Assembly (NCBI GenBank): GCA_021018995.1
Contig: CM037588.1
Location: 148,261,725 to 148,325,724, forward strand
Length of the DNA: 64,000 nt
Direction of reading: 5' to 3'
Origin: Chloranthus sessilifolius
Taxonomy: Eukaryota > Streptophyta > Magnoliopsida > Chloranthales > Chloranthaceae
The notes under the pieces are model-generated. The model made no database searches. It saw nothing but the letters and a program-made list of their open reading frames with translations, and had not been told where the DNA came from. Shown here one piece after another: positions 44,374 through 57,626 of this stretch. The stretch's first letter is position 1. The number at the start of each line of letters is the position of its first letter. The position numbers and the translations under genes were made by a program.

Positions 44374-45455
44374 GTGAGCCCGAAAGACTATTTCCCATTG
44401 CCGAACATCGACATCTTGGTCGATAACACTGCTAAGCACAGGATGCTTTCTTTCATGGATGGGTTCTCAGGATACAATCAGATTAAGATGGCAGAGGCAG
44501 ATCGAGGGAAGACTACATTCATCACTCCTTGGTGAGCCTTTTGTACAGAGTCATGTCGTTTAGGCTGAAGAATGTCAGTGCAACATACCAGAGAGCTATG
44601 ACTACGCTATTTCATGATATGATATGCCGAGAAATTGAAGTGTATGTCGATGATATAATCGCTAAGTCACCGGAGCAAAGCGATCACTTGGTGAACCTTC
44701 AGAAGCTATGTGGAAGGCTAAGAAAGTACAAGTTACATCTGAATCCACAAAAGTGCGCATTTGGTGCTATGTCTAAAAAACTGTTGGAATTCATTGTCAG
44801 CAGGAGAGGGATCGAGGTCGACCCAGTCGAAGTTAAAGCCATCACTAAAATACCGCCACCATCTACTGAGAAAGAAGTTAAAGGGTTCTTGGGCAGAATA
44901 CAATATATCAGTTTGTTCATTATACAGCTAACTCCAATCTGCACATCGATCTTCAAGCTACTAAGGAAGAATTCCCCCATTGAATGGAACAATGATTGTC
45001 AAGCAGCATTCGATAAAATCAAAAGCTACCTCCTTAACCCACCTATTTTAGTACCACCTGAGCCGGGGAGACCACTCCTGATGTATCTCTCCACGACGAA
45101 AGTCTCGATGGGATGTGTCTTAGGGTAGCATGATGAGACTGAAAGGAGAGAGCAGGACATCTACTATCTGAGTAAAATGTTTACTGATTATGAGACGCAT
45201 TATTCTCATCTGGAGAAAGCATGTCTGGATCTTGAATGGGCTACTCAGAGGCTCTGCCATTACTTCTTATCTCAAGTCGTTCTACTTTTGGCCCGAATGG
45301 ACCCGTTGAAATACATGTTCGAGAAGCCGGTTCTCACTGGACGAATCGCACGATGGCAGCTTTTATTGCCTGAGTTTGACCCATGCATCACTCAGAAGTC
45401 AATCAAGGGGCAAGCACTCGTTGATCATCTTGCCAACAATCCTTTGCTAGATTAG
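44374..45455 (+). pseudogene. Ogre RT C-terminal part and RNase H
   Basis: 44377 onward reads SPKDYFPLPNIDILVDN, FMDGFSGYNQIKM and FITPW, then a stop and a one-base frameshift at about 44540. The next frame gives YRVMSFRLKNVSATYQRAM, EIEVYVDDIIAKS with the catalytic YVDD intact (44643-44654), GFLGRIQYIS, and FDKIKSYLLNPPILVPP. The first RNase H follows: LLMYLSTTKVSMGCVLG, TAG at 45126, then YYLSKMFTDYETHYSHLEKA and FDPCITQKSIKGQALVDHLA. The usual catalytic Asp near the RNase H start is replaced (LSTTK context). Frame ends at 45455. Confidence 0.9.
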
Positions 45456-45469
45456 GAACCCTTGAGAAT

Positions 45470-46090
45470 TGAGTTCCCCGATGAGGACATCCTGTTCATG
45501 ACAGAAAACGATATAGAAGAAGCGGAAGAATCTTGGGTAATGCACTTTGACAGGGCAGCAAACGCCGAGGTCAAGGAGTTGGCGCCATTCTGATTTTGCA
45601 GAAAGGATCCCACATACCCGTGTCTATCAAACTCAACTTCCCTTGCACTAACAACATGACTATGTATGAAGCCTGTGCCGCTGGTTTATAGGCGGATCTC
45701 GATCTAAATATAACTCACCTTTGAGTATTTGGCGATTCACAGTTAATCAAATGTCAGACGAATGGTGACTAGAAGATGAAAGATGAGAAATTGATCCCTT
45801 ACCATGAGCACCTCAAGGATCTGATAGTTTGTTTCAAAGACGTGACATTCTCTTATGTCCCTTGAATAAGAAATCACTTCACTGACGCATTAGTGACTTT
45901 GGCATCAATGATAGAGATCCCGTACGGCACTGAGATGAAGTCGATCGTGATTGAGCAAAGGAATAAGCTGGCCTTCTGCCTCCAGATTGAGGAACCTACA
46001 AAGCCTGATGATGAGCTATCTTGGTTCTCAAATATCAAGAATTTCCTCAAGACACTAACCTTCTCTGAGGGTACGTCCAAGACGGACTGA
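45470..46090 (+). pseudogene. Ogre second (archaeal-type) RNase H
   Basis: A second RNase H sits between the first and integrase. VMHFDRAANA (first catalytic Asp present, next Gly changed to Arg) is followed by a frameshift, then GAILILQKGSHIP, MTMYEACAAGL (Glu present), VFGDSQLIKCQTNGD (Asp present) and IRNHFTDALVTLASMI (last Asp present). At least four stops and one frameshift break it. A dual RNase H arrangement is diagnostic of the Tat/Ogre group. The tail 45893-46090 (IPYGTEMKSIVIEQRNKLAF) leads to integrase. Confidence 0.85.
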
Positions 46091-46165
46091 CAAACCATTC
46101 AACATTTAGCGGTAGGCTACGTCATTTGTTGGGAATGCCTTTACAAGTGATCCTACAATAACATC

Positions 46166-47273
46166 TTGCTCAGATGCCTTACAGAAAGTGAAGCGATCAG
46201 TATTATGAGGGAGATTCACGAGGGAGAATGCGGTGCCCACATTAGCGGTCACATGCTTGCCAAGAAAATTCTACGACAGGGATACTTTTGGACCACTATG
46301 GAATCGGATTGCTGCAAACATGTTCAAAAATACTATAAGTATCAGGAACACTCCAATCTGATACACGCTCCTACCATCGATCTTCACTGCATGACCACCC
46401 CTTGGCCATTTGCTACCTGGGGCCTTCACATCGTCGGAATGATTAATCCGAAAGCATCAAACAGACATTAGTTCATCCTCGTCGCTATTGAATACTTCAC
46501 CAAGTGGGTAGAAGCAGCGTCATATGCCAACATCACTACCAGTCATGTCGAGAAGTTTCTCAAAAATAATATTGTGTGTCGATTTGAAGTACCCAAGGAT
46601 ATTATCACGGACAACGACACAAACTTTGAGAATAAGCGCATCTGAGCCTTCTGCGAGCAATACAAGATCAAGCACCATCGCTCGTCACCTTATCGGCGTC
46701 AGACCAATGGAGCCGTAGAAGCTACGAACAAGACGGTCATCCACATCCTCGAGAAAATGGTCGCCACTTATCGAGATTGGAGTGCAATGCTGCCATCTGC
46801 TTTGTGGGCCTATAGAACATCGATCCGTACCGCTACAGGGGCGACACCATTCTTCCTTGTGTATAAAACCGAGGTCGTCCTACCGGTAGAGGTTGAAGTA
46901 CTCTCGCTCTAAATCCTCATGGAATCAGGCTTACCCGAGGCAGAGAGGGAGAGATCTCACTTTGAACAATTGAACTTATTAGATGAGAAGAGACTCCTAG
47001 CCTTGTGTCATACTCAAGTTTACCAGGGGCAAATCACACACGCTTATAATAAACGTGTCCATGGTCGATATCTGAAGGTAGGAGGCACTGTGCTGAAGAA
47101 GATATTTCCATCCCTCCACGCCAATCCAAGAGAGAAATTTAAGCCGAACTAGGAAGGACCTTACGTCATCTGAGAAGTGCTACTGGGAATACGCCATCCG
47201 CCTTGCCACCATGGGCGGAGATCATTTTTCTAAGCCCATCAATGCTGGATACGTCCGACGGTTCTACTCTTAG
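46166..47273 (+). pseudogene. Ogre integrase
   Basis: One frame persists from 46166 to about 47170. The zinc-binding H-H-C-C region begins MREIHEGECGAHISGHMLAK, but both final cysteines are Tyr (QKYYKYQEH). The catalytic core has WGLHIVGMI, with His at 46427-46429 where the first catalytic Asp should be. The second Asp (IITDND, 46610-46612) and the Glu (NGAVEATNK, 46718-46720) remain. FTKWVEAASY, WAYRTSIRTATGATPF and the C-terminal GGTVLKKIFP...FKPN, stop, EGPYVI are recognisable. In-frame stops occur at 46469, about 46643, about 46910, 47150 and 47171. The polyprotein end PINAGYVRRFYS-stop (47271-47273) lies in a shifted frame. Confidence 0.9.
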
Positions 47274-47290
47274 TCTATCACGATAAGATA

Positions 47291-50200
47291 AGTATTGGTG
47301 AAATAGATACGTGACTGCTTAAGAATCACCCAAAATAGGCCATCATTCCAAGCACAGTAGCCAAAAAGCATCCCTAAAATGATGATATCCTTTGCTACCC
47401 CATTTGAGCCTGAGCCGTTCTTTCAATAAACCCCTTACCAAAAAAATATGTATATACATATACAAAAGGGAAGTAAAGTTACCATAAAAATCCAAAAAAT
47501 TCGGAAAGGAGCACCTCAAAAAGAGATTGCTTGAAATAAGATAAAGGAAAAAGAAAAAAATCGAAGAATCATGGGGCATGTATAAAAAATCCCTCAAGGA
47601 AGGAAGTATGTTGTGAAAAACTGAAGTCGTATCTAGGAAACCTTTCTTAGCCCAGCACACTTTCAAATCCTAACCTAACCCATGGCCAAGCTACACCATG
47701 AAGAAAGCCCTCTTTTCAGGTTCACAAGCAGTTATAGTATCTGCTAAATCAACACGAGCCAAGTTGTGAGACAACATCGGAAGCCCATCCGGTTGGCTAT
47801 GACAGAATCGACGTCTATGTCGTGGCTTTTGAAAAAAAATGATGAAAGAAATAAAAAGAAAATAAAACAAAAATACAAGCTCAAAGCAAGACGGACGTAG
47901 TGAAAACCTAAGAGGGCACTACAGATAAAAACAACGAGTTTGTGCGGACCAGGTGAAAACTCAATAGGGCGCTTGGGGTAAGAAAGCTAAACTCATGGAT
48001 GCAGTAAAAACTCGAAAGGGCGCCGCGGGTAAAAAGAGGGTAAAATGGGCACGACGGACCCACCTTGGGGGTTGTGAGTAAAAGGATTAAAGAATGAAAA
48101 AAGAAAAAAAAGAAACGAGGTTAAAAAGAAAGGTTTGAATGATTGATAAATCTGATGGAGGAAGAAAACTCTTGGTTACTCCCCCGATTACCCTTTTCCG
48201 GGCCGCTCATGTTAGTTCAAATCGGGCCCCGACCAGAATTATCTTAGTGAAACTGCTTTGTCAAATTTATGACTCAAGGTAAGGAGAAATGTTTGACTCA
48301 ATCCAAAGGGATTGACATTCTAGCCTTGGTAAAGTAGCTAAAACTCACCCAGATCTTACCACTTAAAAGGGGTTCGACCATGCTCAAAAGGGGATCTGAG
48401 ATCTCACCCTGTGATTGAGGCATCAAAACAAACAAAAAAAAGAATAAAGGAGAGAGCGGAAAGCCCCTTTTGTCAAAGATAATGATTTCCCTTTTCCATT
48501 TTCCATGCCCACACTTTATGTACCAGGGCGGAAAGATCACTTTTTGCTAAAAATAATAGACTTTCCTTTCCCATTGTTGTGCCAAAGACTATGCACATTC
48601 CGCCTCAAAAGGGACCCATTACTTCGCCTCACTGATAAGGCATCAAAAAAAAAAAAAGAGAAAAGAAGATGAAGGAAGAAAAGCCAAAAAAGAATAAAAA
48701 AATCAAGAAAAGTCTAAATGCAAAAAAATTATATATATTTCTACTCTTTTCTAAATATGTAGCATCGTACTTCCATTTCAAAAAAATGAAGAAAAAGAAC
48801 AAAAAAAATCAATCAATCAAAAATCCAAAAAATACATATACATATGTTCCCACTTTTTTCGTATCCATGTACATATGTACAACATCATACTTCTAGAATA
48901 AAAAAATCTTTGAAAATAAAATTCTAAAATATATAAATCTTGAAAATTAAAAATGTGTAGGTAAATATTTGTTTCTCCTTCTGTTAATTAGGAGTCATAT
49001 TGTTACCAATATAAAGAAAAAAGGGACTGTCGTTTTCTCTAGATGTGCAGGAACATCAAATGATTTTATTGTTACCTATATTGTTACTTATATAAACAAA
49101 AAAGGGACTGACGTTTTCTCTAGATGTGCAGGAACATCAAATGGTCTGAAACTGCAAAGCAGACAACCTCTCAGCGGTGGACAGATTAGATGAAGCATCT
49201 CACCACCAACGTCCAATCTATTCAAAAAAAAAAAAAGAAATTTATTTTAAAAAAGAAAAAAGATAGCTATATTTTGTGGTACATTTGCCACGCACAGCTA
49301 CGCACATGCGTGCTCCAATACAGTAAAATGTCAATATTTTATCTGCAAGGCAGCTGTGCTACATTAATGTCCTGAGTCTAAGGATCACCTTGGATCTTTG
49401 GATCCTACTTTAAAGTAGGAGCAACGGTGTCAATCCCGGTCAAACAGTCAATATTTCGATCAGGTCGACTCCACTTGCTAAATCTTCGAGCTAAACGCTC
49501 TATTTTTGGATTCATGTGAATTTAAGTGTCTTAAGCTTCAGATTCCTCAGAGGAAGGTCAATAGTTGGTTAAAACCAACATTTTAAAAAGGAAATTACCT
49601 ATCGAATGACTATGTTCAAATATACATTCTGAAGGGCTCATTTTAGGGTGCAGGCTTAAAACCTGCATTTGTACGATATCCTTGTAAAGTGTACGCCTTG
49701 TGTCTGGGTATCCGTTGGATTGTCGTTTGTTCTTGTAAATTATACCCGGACAGGTTCTGAGTCGGGACTTTCATTCTCCTTTGTTTTATCTACCCCTGAT
49801 GAGTATATATTTTTGCATAATTACTCGATAATAAGATCATCGTTGATGGAGACCAAGATTGAATGCCTCCTTCGGTAGGCATCCAATTTTGGTCGGATCT
49901 ATTCAGTTTTATTTGAAGATGGATACTCGGGGTCTTTGATCTAGTGCGGTGCAGACAATCAATCAGTGCAAGCAAATATTAGCAATGACGCATGCGTAGA
50001 GGCGATGTAAAGGAACCCTAGAAGAGGCCGATTTTCGATTTGAAGAGAGGGGGAGAAAATATTTTCGAAAATATGTCCTTGCTGCCCGAACTCAGGTGTT
50101 TTGAGCCCAACCATGCTTGGCACAACTATTAGTTGCGCCAGGCTATTTTGAGCCTCCTTTTGGCTTAGCGTAACTAATAGTTGTGCCAGCCACTTACGGG

Positions 50201-50743
50201 CCGAGTTTTGGGCCTGGTACGGGTCACCTGCATAGCCCAGTCCCCCTCTCTTTTCTTTTTGTTACTCCTGGCAGATGCACGTGCTCTCAAATAGTATGTC
50301 GATCCTCATTCGACTTGCTCGAGAAGTCATGCTAGAATAAAATGGACCAAGAGCAATAGGCATCCCGATCCTACATAAAAAAACGTGAAAAAGTCTAAAA
50401 AATGATGAAAATAAATCCCCATAGAAAAAGCCAAAAATAATAGAATAACTCACATAAAAAGATAGAATAATTAACATAAAATAATAGTTTTAAAAAATAA
50501 AAAAAATCCCATAAAATAATAGCTTTAAAAAATAAAATAAATCCCATAAAATAAAAACTTAAAAATAAAAAAAATAAAGAAAATCCCAAAAATAATTCAC
50601 ATAAAATAATAGAAGTAATAAAGTGATAAAATTACATGAAATGATAACTTAAGAATAAAAAAAAATAATAAAAAAATCACATAAAATGATAAAATCAAAA
50701 ATAAAAAAATCTAATAAAATGATAAAAACAAAAATGTCAAAAA
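47291..50743 (+). repeat. 3' repeat unit 1
   Basis: First unit, starting 18 bases after the pol stop. Palindrome TCCTACTTTAAAGTAGGA at 49403-49420. TGGCGCAACTA sites at 50118-50140 and 50166-50188. Confidence 0.9.
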
Positions 50744-53700
50744 AGTATTGGTGAAACAGATATGTGACTACTTAAGAATCACCCAAAAGAGGCCATCATT
50801 TCAGGCACAGTAACTAAAAAGTATCTCTAAAACGATGATATCCTTTGCTACCCCATTTTGAGCCTGGGCCTTTCTTTCAATAAGCCCCTTCCCCAAAGAA
50901 AAATGTATGTACGTATACAAAAGGGAAGTAAAGTTACTATCAAAATCCAAAAAAATCGAAAAAGCAAAACTTCAAAAAGAGATTGCCTAAAATAAGAAAA
51001 AGAAAAAAGAAAAATAGAAGAATCATGGGGCGTGTATAAAAAATCCTCCAAGGAAGGAAGTATGTTGTGAAAAATTGAAGCCGTATCAAAGAAACCTTTC
51101 TTAACCCAGCACACCTTCAAATCCTAACCTAACTCATGGCCAAGCTACACCCCGAAGAAAGCCTCCTTTTCAGGTTCACAAGCAATTATAGTATCTATTA
51201 AGTCAACATAAGAACCCCATCCAACCGGTTATGACAGAATCGACATCTATGTCATAGCTTTTGAAAAAAAATGATGAAAGAAATAAAAAGAAAATAAAAT
51301 AAAAATGCAAGCTCAAAGCAAGACGGACGTGATGAAAACCCGAGAGGGCACTACGGGTAAAAACAGCGAGTTTGTCCGGACCAGGTAAAAACCCGAAAGG
51401 GCGCTTGGGGTAAGAGAGCTAAACCTATGGACGTGATAAAAACTCGAAAGGGTGCTGCGAGTAAAAAGAGGGCAAAACAGGCACGACGGACCCACCTTGG
51501 GCGTTGTGAGTAAAAAGGATTGAAGCATTAAAAAAGAAAAAAAAAAAAAAAAAAAGAGGTTAAAAAGAAAGGTTTGAATGATTGATAAATCTGATGGTGG
51601 AAGAGCCCTCTTGGTTACTCCCCCGATTACCCTTTTTTGAGTTACTCATGTTAGTTCAAATCGGGCCCTGACCAAAATTGTCTTAGGAAAACTATTTTGT
51701 CAAATGTATGACTCAAGGTAAGGAGAAATGTTTGACTCAATCCAAAGGGATTAACGTTCCAGCCTTGGTAAAGCTGCTGAAACTTATCCAGATCTTACCA
51801 CTTAAAAGGGGTTCGACCGTGCTGAAAAGGGGGATCCGAGATCTCACCCTGTGATTGAGGCATCAAAAAAAAAAAAAAAAAAAGAATAAAGGAGAGGACA
51901 GAAAGCCCCTTTTGTCAAAGATAATGATTTCCCTTTTCTATTTTCCATGCCCACACTTTATGTACTAGGGCGGAAAGACCACTTTTGGCTAAAAATAATA
52001 AACTTTCCTTTCCCATTGTTGAGCCAAAGACTGTGTACATTCCGCTTCAAAAGGGACCTGTTACTTCACCTCAATGATAAGGCATCAAAAAAAAAAAGAG
52101 AAAAGAAGATGAAGGAAGAAAAGCCAAAAAAGAACAAAAAAATCAAGAAAAGTCTAAATACAAAAAAATTGTATATATTTCTACTCTTTTACATATATAC
52201 AACATTGTACTTCCATTTCAAAAAAATGAAAAAAAAGAAAAAAAAAATCAATCAATCAAAAATCTAAAAAATACATATACATATGTCCCCACTTTCTTCA
52301 TATCCATGTACATATGTACAACATCATACTTCTAGAACAAAACAATCTCTGAAAATAAAAATCCAAAATATATAAATCTTGAAAATTAAAAATGTGTAGG
52401 TAAATATTTGTTTCTACTTCTGTTAATTAGGATTCATAGTATTACCTATATAAAAAAAAAGAGACTGACGTTTTCTCTAGATGTGCAGGAACATCAAATG
52501 GTCCGAAGCCACGAAGCAGGCAACCTCTCAGTGGTGGACAAATCAGATGAAGCATCTCACCACCAATGTCCAATCTATTCAAAAAAAAAACAAGCAAATC
52601 ATTTTAAAAAATAAAAAAGATAGTCATATTTTATGGTACTTTCGTCACGCACAGCTAGGCACATGCGTGCTTCAATACGGTCAAATATTAATATTTTATC
52701 TACAACGGAGTTGTGCTACATTAACATCCCGAGTTTAAGGATCGCCTTGGATCTTTGGATCATACTTTAAAGTAGGAGCAACGGTGTCAATCCCAGTCAA
52801 ACGGTCAATGTTTCGATCGGGTCGACTCCACTGCTAAATCTTCAAGCTAAGCGCTCTTTTTTTGATTCATGTGAACTTAAGTGTCTTAAGCTTTAGATTC
52901 CTCAAAGGAAGGTCCATAGTTGGTTAAAACCAGCCTGTCGAAAAGGAAATTACCTATCGAATGACTATGTTCAAATATGCATTCTGAAGGGCTCATTTTA
53001 GGTTGCAAGCTTAAAACCTGCATTTGGACAGTATCTCTGTAAAGTGTAGGCCTTGCGTCTGGGTATTCGTTGGATGGTCGTTTGTTCTTATAAATTATAC
53101 CTGGACGAGTTCTGGGTCAGGACTTCCATTCCACTTTATTTTATCTACCCCTGATGAGTGCATGTTTTTACATAATTATTCGATAATAACATCATCGTTG
53201 ATGGGGACCAAGATTGAGTGCCTCCTTTGGTAAGCACCCAATTTTGGCCGGATCAATTCAGTTTTATTTGAAGATGGATACTAGGGGTCTTTGATCTAGT
53301 GCAATACGGACAATCAATCAGTGCAAGCAAATACTGGCAATGAGGCATGCGAAGAGGCGATGTAAAGGAACCCTAGAAGAGGCCGATTTTCGGTTTGAAG
53401 AGAGGGGGAGAAAATATTTTCGAAAATATGCCCTTGCTGCCCGAACTCGGGCATTTTGATCCCAGCCATGCTTGGCACAACTATTAGTTCTGCCAGGCTA
53501 TTTTGTGCCTCCTTTTGGCTTGGCATAACTAATAGTCGCGCTAGCCACTTACGGGTCGAGTTTTGGGCCTGGTACGGGTCACCTGCATAGCCCGGTCCCC
53601 CTCTCTTTTCATTTTGTTACTCCCGGTAGATACACGTGCTCCCAAACGGTATGTCGATCCTCATTCGACTTACCCGAGAAGCCGTGATAGAATAAAATGG

Positions 53701-54112
53701 ACCGAGAGCAATAGGAGTCTCGATCCTACATAGAAAAATGTGAAAATGTCTAAAAAATGATAACAAAAAATTCCCACAGAAAAAGTAAAAAATAATAGAA
53801 TTACTCACATAAAATGATAGAATAATTCATATAAAATTATAGTTATAAAAAAGCAAAGAAAATCCCATAAAATAATAGCTTTAAAAAACCAAAAAAATCC
53901 CATAAAATAAAAACTTGAAAATCTAAAAATAAAATAAAAAAAGATAAAGAAAATCTAAAAAATAATTCGCATAAAATATAGGAGTAATAAAGTGATAAAA
54001 TCACATAAAATGATAACTTAAGAATAAAAAAAAATCATCAAAAAATCAAATAAAATGATAAACTCAAAAATCTAAAAATCACATAAATTGATAAAAACAA
54101 AAATGTCAAAAA
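50744..54112 (+). repeat. 3' repeat unit 2
   Basis: Second unit. The 18-base palindrome has one change (CATACTTT half). TGGCGCAACTA sites lie at 53473-53495 and 53521-53543 with two or more changes. Confidence 0.9.
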
Positions 54113-57100
54113 AGTATTGGTGAAATAGATACGTGATTGCTTAAGAACCACCCAAAAAAGGCCATTATTCTAAGCACAATAGCCAAAAAGTATCCCTAAA
54201 ATGATGATATCCTTTGCTACCCTATTTTGAGCTTGGGCCTTTCTTTCAATAAACCCCTTCCCAAAAAAAAAATATATGTACATATACAAAAGGAAAGTAA
54301 AGTTACCATCAAAATCTAAAAGAAACGGAAAAACAAAACCTCAAAAAGAGATTGCCTGAAATAAGATAAAGGATCAAGAAAAAAATAGAAGAATCATGGG
54401 GTGTATACAAAAACTCCCCCAAGGAAGGAAGTATGTTGTGAAAAACTGAAGCCGTATCAAAGAAACCTTTCTTAGTCCAGCACACCTTCAAATCCCAACC
54501 TAACCCATGGCCAAGCTACACCCCGAAGAAAGCCCTCCTTTTCGGTTCACAAGCAGTTATAGTATTTGTTAAGTCAATACGAGCCGAGTTGTGAGACAAC
54601 ACCAGAACCCCATCCGACCGGCTATGACAGAATCGACGTCTATGCCATGGCTTTTAAAAAAAATGATGAAAGAAATAAAATAAAAATACAAGCTCAAAGC
54701 AAGACGGACGTGATGAAAACCCGAGAGGGCACTACGGGTAAAAATAGCGAGTTTGTGTGTACTAGGTGAAAACCTGAAAGGGCACTTAGGGTAAGAGAGC
54801 TAAATCCATGGACACGGTGAAAACCTGAAAGAGCGCCGTGGGTAAAAAGAGGGCAAAACGGGCACGACGGACCCACCTTGGGCGTTGTGAGTAAAAGGAT
54901 TGAAAAATTAAAAAAGAAAAAAAAGAAAAGAGGTTAAAAAGAAAGGTTTGAATAATTGACAAATTTGATGGTGGAAGAGCCCTCTTAGTTACTCCCCTGG
55001 TTACCCTTTTTCGGGTCGCTCATGTTAGTTCAAATCGGGCCTCGACCAGAATTGTCTTAGTGAAATATCTTTGTCAAACGTATGACTCAAAGTAAGGAGA
55101 AATGTTTGACTCAATCCAAAGGGATTGACGTTCCAGCCTTGGTAAAGCTGCTGAAACTCACTCAGATCTTACCACTTAAAAGGGGTTCGATCATGCTCAA
55201 AAGGGGATCCGAGATCTCACCCTATGATTGAGGCATCAAAACAAACAAAAAAAAGAATAAAGGAGAGGGAGAAAAGCCCCTTTTGTCACAGATAATGATT
55301 TCCCTTTTCCATGCCCACACTTTATGCACCAGGGCGGAAAGGCCACTTTTTGCTAAAAATAATAGACTTTCCTCTCCCATTATTGTGCCAAAGACTATGC
55401 ACATTTCACCTCAAAAGGGACCCGTTACTTTGCCTCACTGATAAGGCATCAAAAGAAAAAGAGAAAAGAAGATGAAGGAAGAAAAGCCAAAAAAGAACAA
55501 AAAAATCAAGAAAAGTCTAAATACAAAAAAATTGTCTATATTTCTATTCTTTTCCATATATACAGCATCGTACTTCCATTTCAAAAAAATGAAGAAAAAG
55601 AAAAAAAAAAATCAATCAATCAAAAATCCGAAAAATACATATACATATGCCCCCACTTTCTTCATATCTATGTACATATGTACAACATCATACTTCTAGA
55701 ACAAAAAAATCTCTGAAAATGAAAATCCAAAATATATAAATCTTGAAAATTAAAATGTGTAGGTAAATATTTGTTTCTCCTTCTGTTAATTAGGATTCAT
55801 ATTATTACCTATATAAAAAAATGGGACTGATGTTTTCTCTAGATGTGCAGGAACATCAAATGGTCTGAAGCTGCGAAGAAGACAACCTCTCAGTGGTAAA
55901 TAGATCAGATGAAGCATCTCACCACCAATGTCCAATCTATTCAGAAAAAAAAGAAAAGAAAATCAATTTGAAAAAGAAAAAAGATAGCCATATTTTGTAG
56001 TACTTTCGCCACGCACAGCTACGCACATGCGTGCTCCAATACGCTAAAATGTCAATATTTTATCTGCAACGCAGTTGTGCTACATTAACGTCCAGAGTCT
56101 AAGGATCGCCTTGGATATTTGGATCCTACTTTAAAGTAGGAGCAACAGTGTCAATCCCGGTCAAACGGTCAATGTTTCGATCGGGTCGACTACATTATTA
56201 AATCTTCGAGCTAAGCACGCAGTTGTGCTACATTAACGTCCAGAGTCTAAGGATCGCCTTGGATATTTGGATCCTACTTTAAAGTAGGAGCAACAGTGTC
56301 AATCCCGATCAAACGGTCAATGTTTCGATCGGGTCGACTACATTGTTAAATCTTCGAGCTAAGCACTCTTTTTTAGATTTATGTGAACTTAAGTGTCTTA
56401 AGCTTCAGATTCCTCAAAGGAAGGTCAATAGTTGGTTAAAACTAACCTGTCAAAAAGGAAATTACCTATTGAATGACTATGTTCAAATATGTATTCTGAA
56501 GGGCTCATTTTATGATGTAGGCTTAAAACCTGCATTTGTACGGTATCCCTGTTAAGTGTACGCCTTGCGTCTGGATATCCATTGGATGGTCGTTTGTTCT
56601 CGTAAATATTATCTGGACGAGTTCTGGGTCGGGACTTCCATTCCCCTTTATTTTATCTACCCCTGACGAGTGTATATTTTTACATAATTATTCGATAATA
56701 AGATCATCATTGATGGAGACCAAGATTGAGTGCCTCCTTCGGTAGGCACCCAATTTTGACCGGATCTATTCAGTTTTATTTGAAGATGGATACTCGAGGT
56801 CTTTGATTTAGTGCAGTGCGGACAATCAATCGGTGCAAGCAAATACCAACAATGAGGCATGCGTAGAAGCAATATAAAGGAACCCTAGAGGAGGCCAATT
56901 TTCGGTTTGAAGAGAAGAGGAGAAAATATTTTTGAAAATATGCCCTTGCTGCCCGAACTTGGGCGTTTTGAGCCCAGCCATGCTTGGCGCAACTATTAGT
57001 TGCGCCACACTATTTTGAGCCTCCATTTGGCTTGATAGAACTAATAGTCGTGCCAGCCACTTATGGGTCGAGTTTTAGGCCTGGTACGGGTCACTTGCAT

Positions 57101-57626
57101 AGCCCGGTCCCCCTCTCTTTTCGTTTTATTACTCCCGACAGATGCACGTGCTCCCAAACGGTATGTCGATCCTCATTTGACTTTCCTGGGAAGCCGTGCT
57201 AGAATAAAATAGACCGAGAGCAATAGGCGGCTTGATCCTACATACAAAAACATGAAAAAGTCTAAAAAATGATGAAAAAAAATGCTCACAGAAAAAGCCA
57301 AAAATAATAAAATAACTTACATAAAATGATTGAATAATTCACATAAAATAATAGTTCTAAAAAATCAGAAAAATCCCATAAAATAATAGCTTTAAAAAAC
57401 TAAAAAAATCCTATAAAATAAAAACTTGAAAATCTAAAAAAAAAAAAAAAAAAAGATAAAGAAAATCCCAAAAATAATTTGCATAAAATAATAGAAGTAA
57501 TAAAGTGATAAAATAACATGAAATGATAACTTAAGAATAAAAAAAAAATCATCAAAAAATCGCATAAAATGATAAACTCAAAAATATAAAAATCACATAA
57601 AATGATAAAAACAGAAATGTCAAAAA
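54113..57626 (+). repeat. 3' repeat unit 3
   Basis: Third unit. It contains a private 148-bp tandem duplication (56071-56366) and a perfect TGGCGCAACTA site at 56985-57007. Confidence 0.9.
56071..56366. repeat. 148-bp recent tandem duplication in unit 3
   Basis: GCAGTTGTGCTACATTAACG starts both 56071-56218 and 56219-56366. The two copies differ at only about two positions. It includes the 18-base palindrome, which is therefore doubled here. Confidence 0.92.

Larger units (their letters stand above)
47291..57626 (+). repeat. Ogre 3' untranslated region: three 3.4-kb tandem units
   Basis: The phrase AGTATTGGTGAAATAGATAC begins units at 47291, 50744 (one change) and 54113, giving lengths of about 3453, 3369 and 3514 bp. 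Landmarks recur in the same order in all three: CTTTCTTAGCCCAGCACAC, GAGGGCACTACGGGTAAAAA, CACCTTGGGCGTTGTGAGTA, CTTACCACTTAAAAGGGGTTC, AATCAATCAATC, GCACATGCGTGCTCCAATAC, the TCCTACTTTAAAGTAGGA palindrome, two TGGCGCAACTA sites, then a long AT-rich AAAATAATAG tail. Short reading frames occur in all three units but decay independently and show no domain. Confidence 0.9.

Noticed and set aside
48669-48896. Lysine-rich frames repeated at about 52130 and 55472
   Set aside because: They arise from A-rich runs within the 3.4-kb repeat unit; the length and end differ between units.
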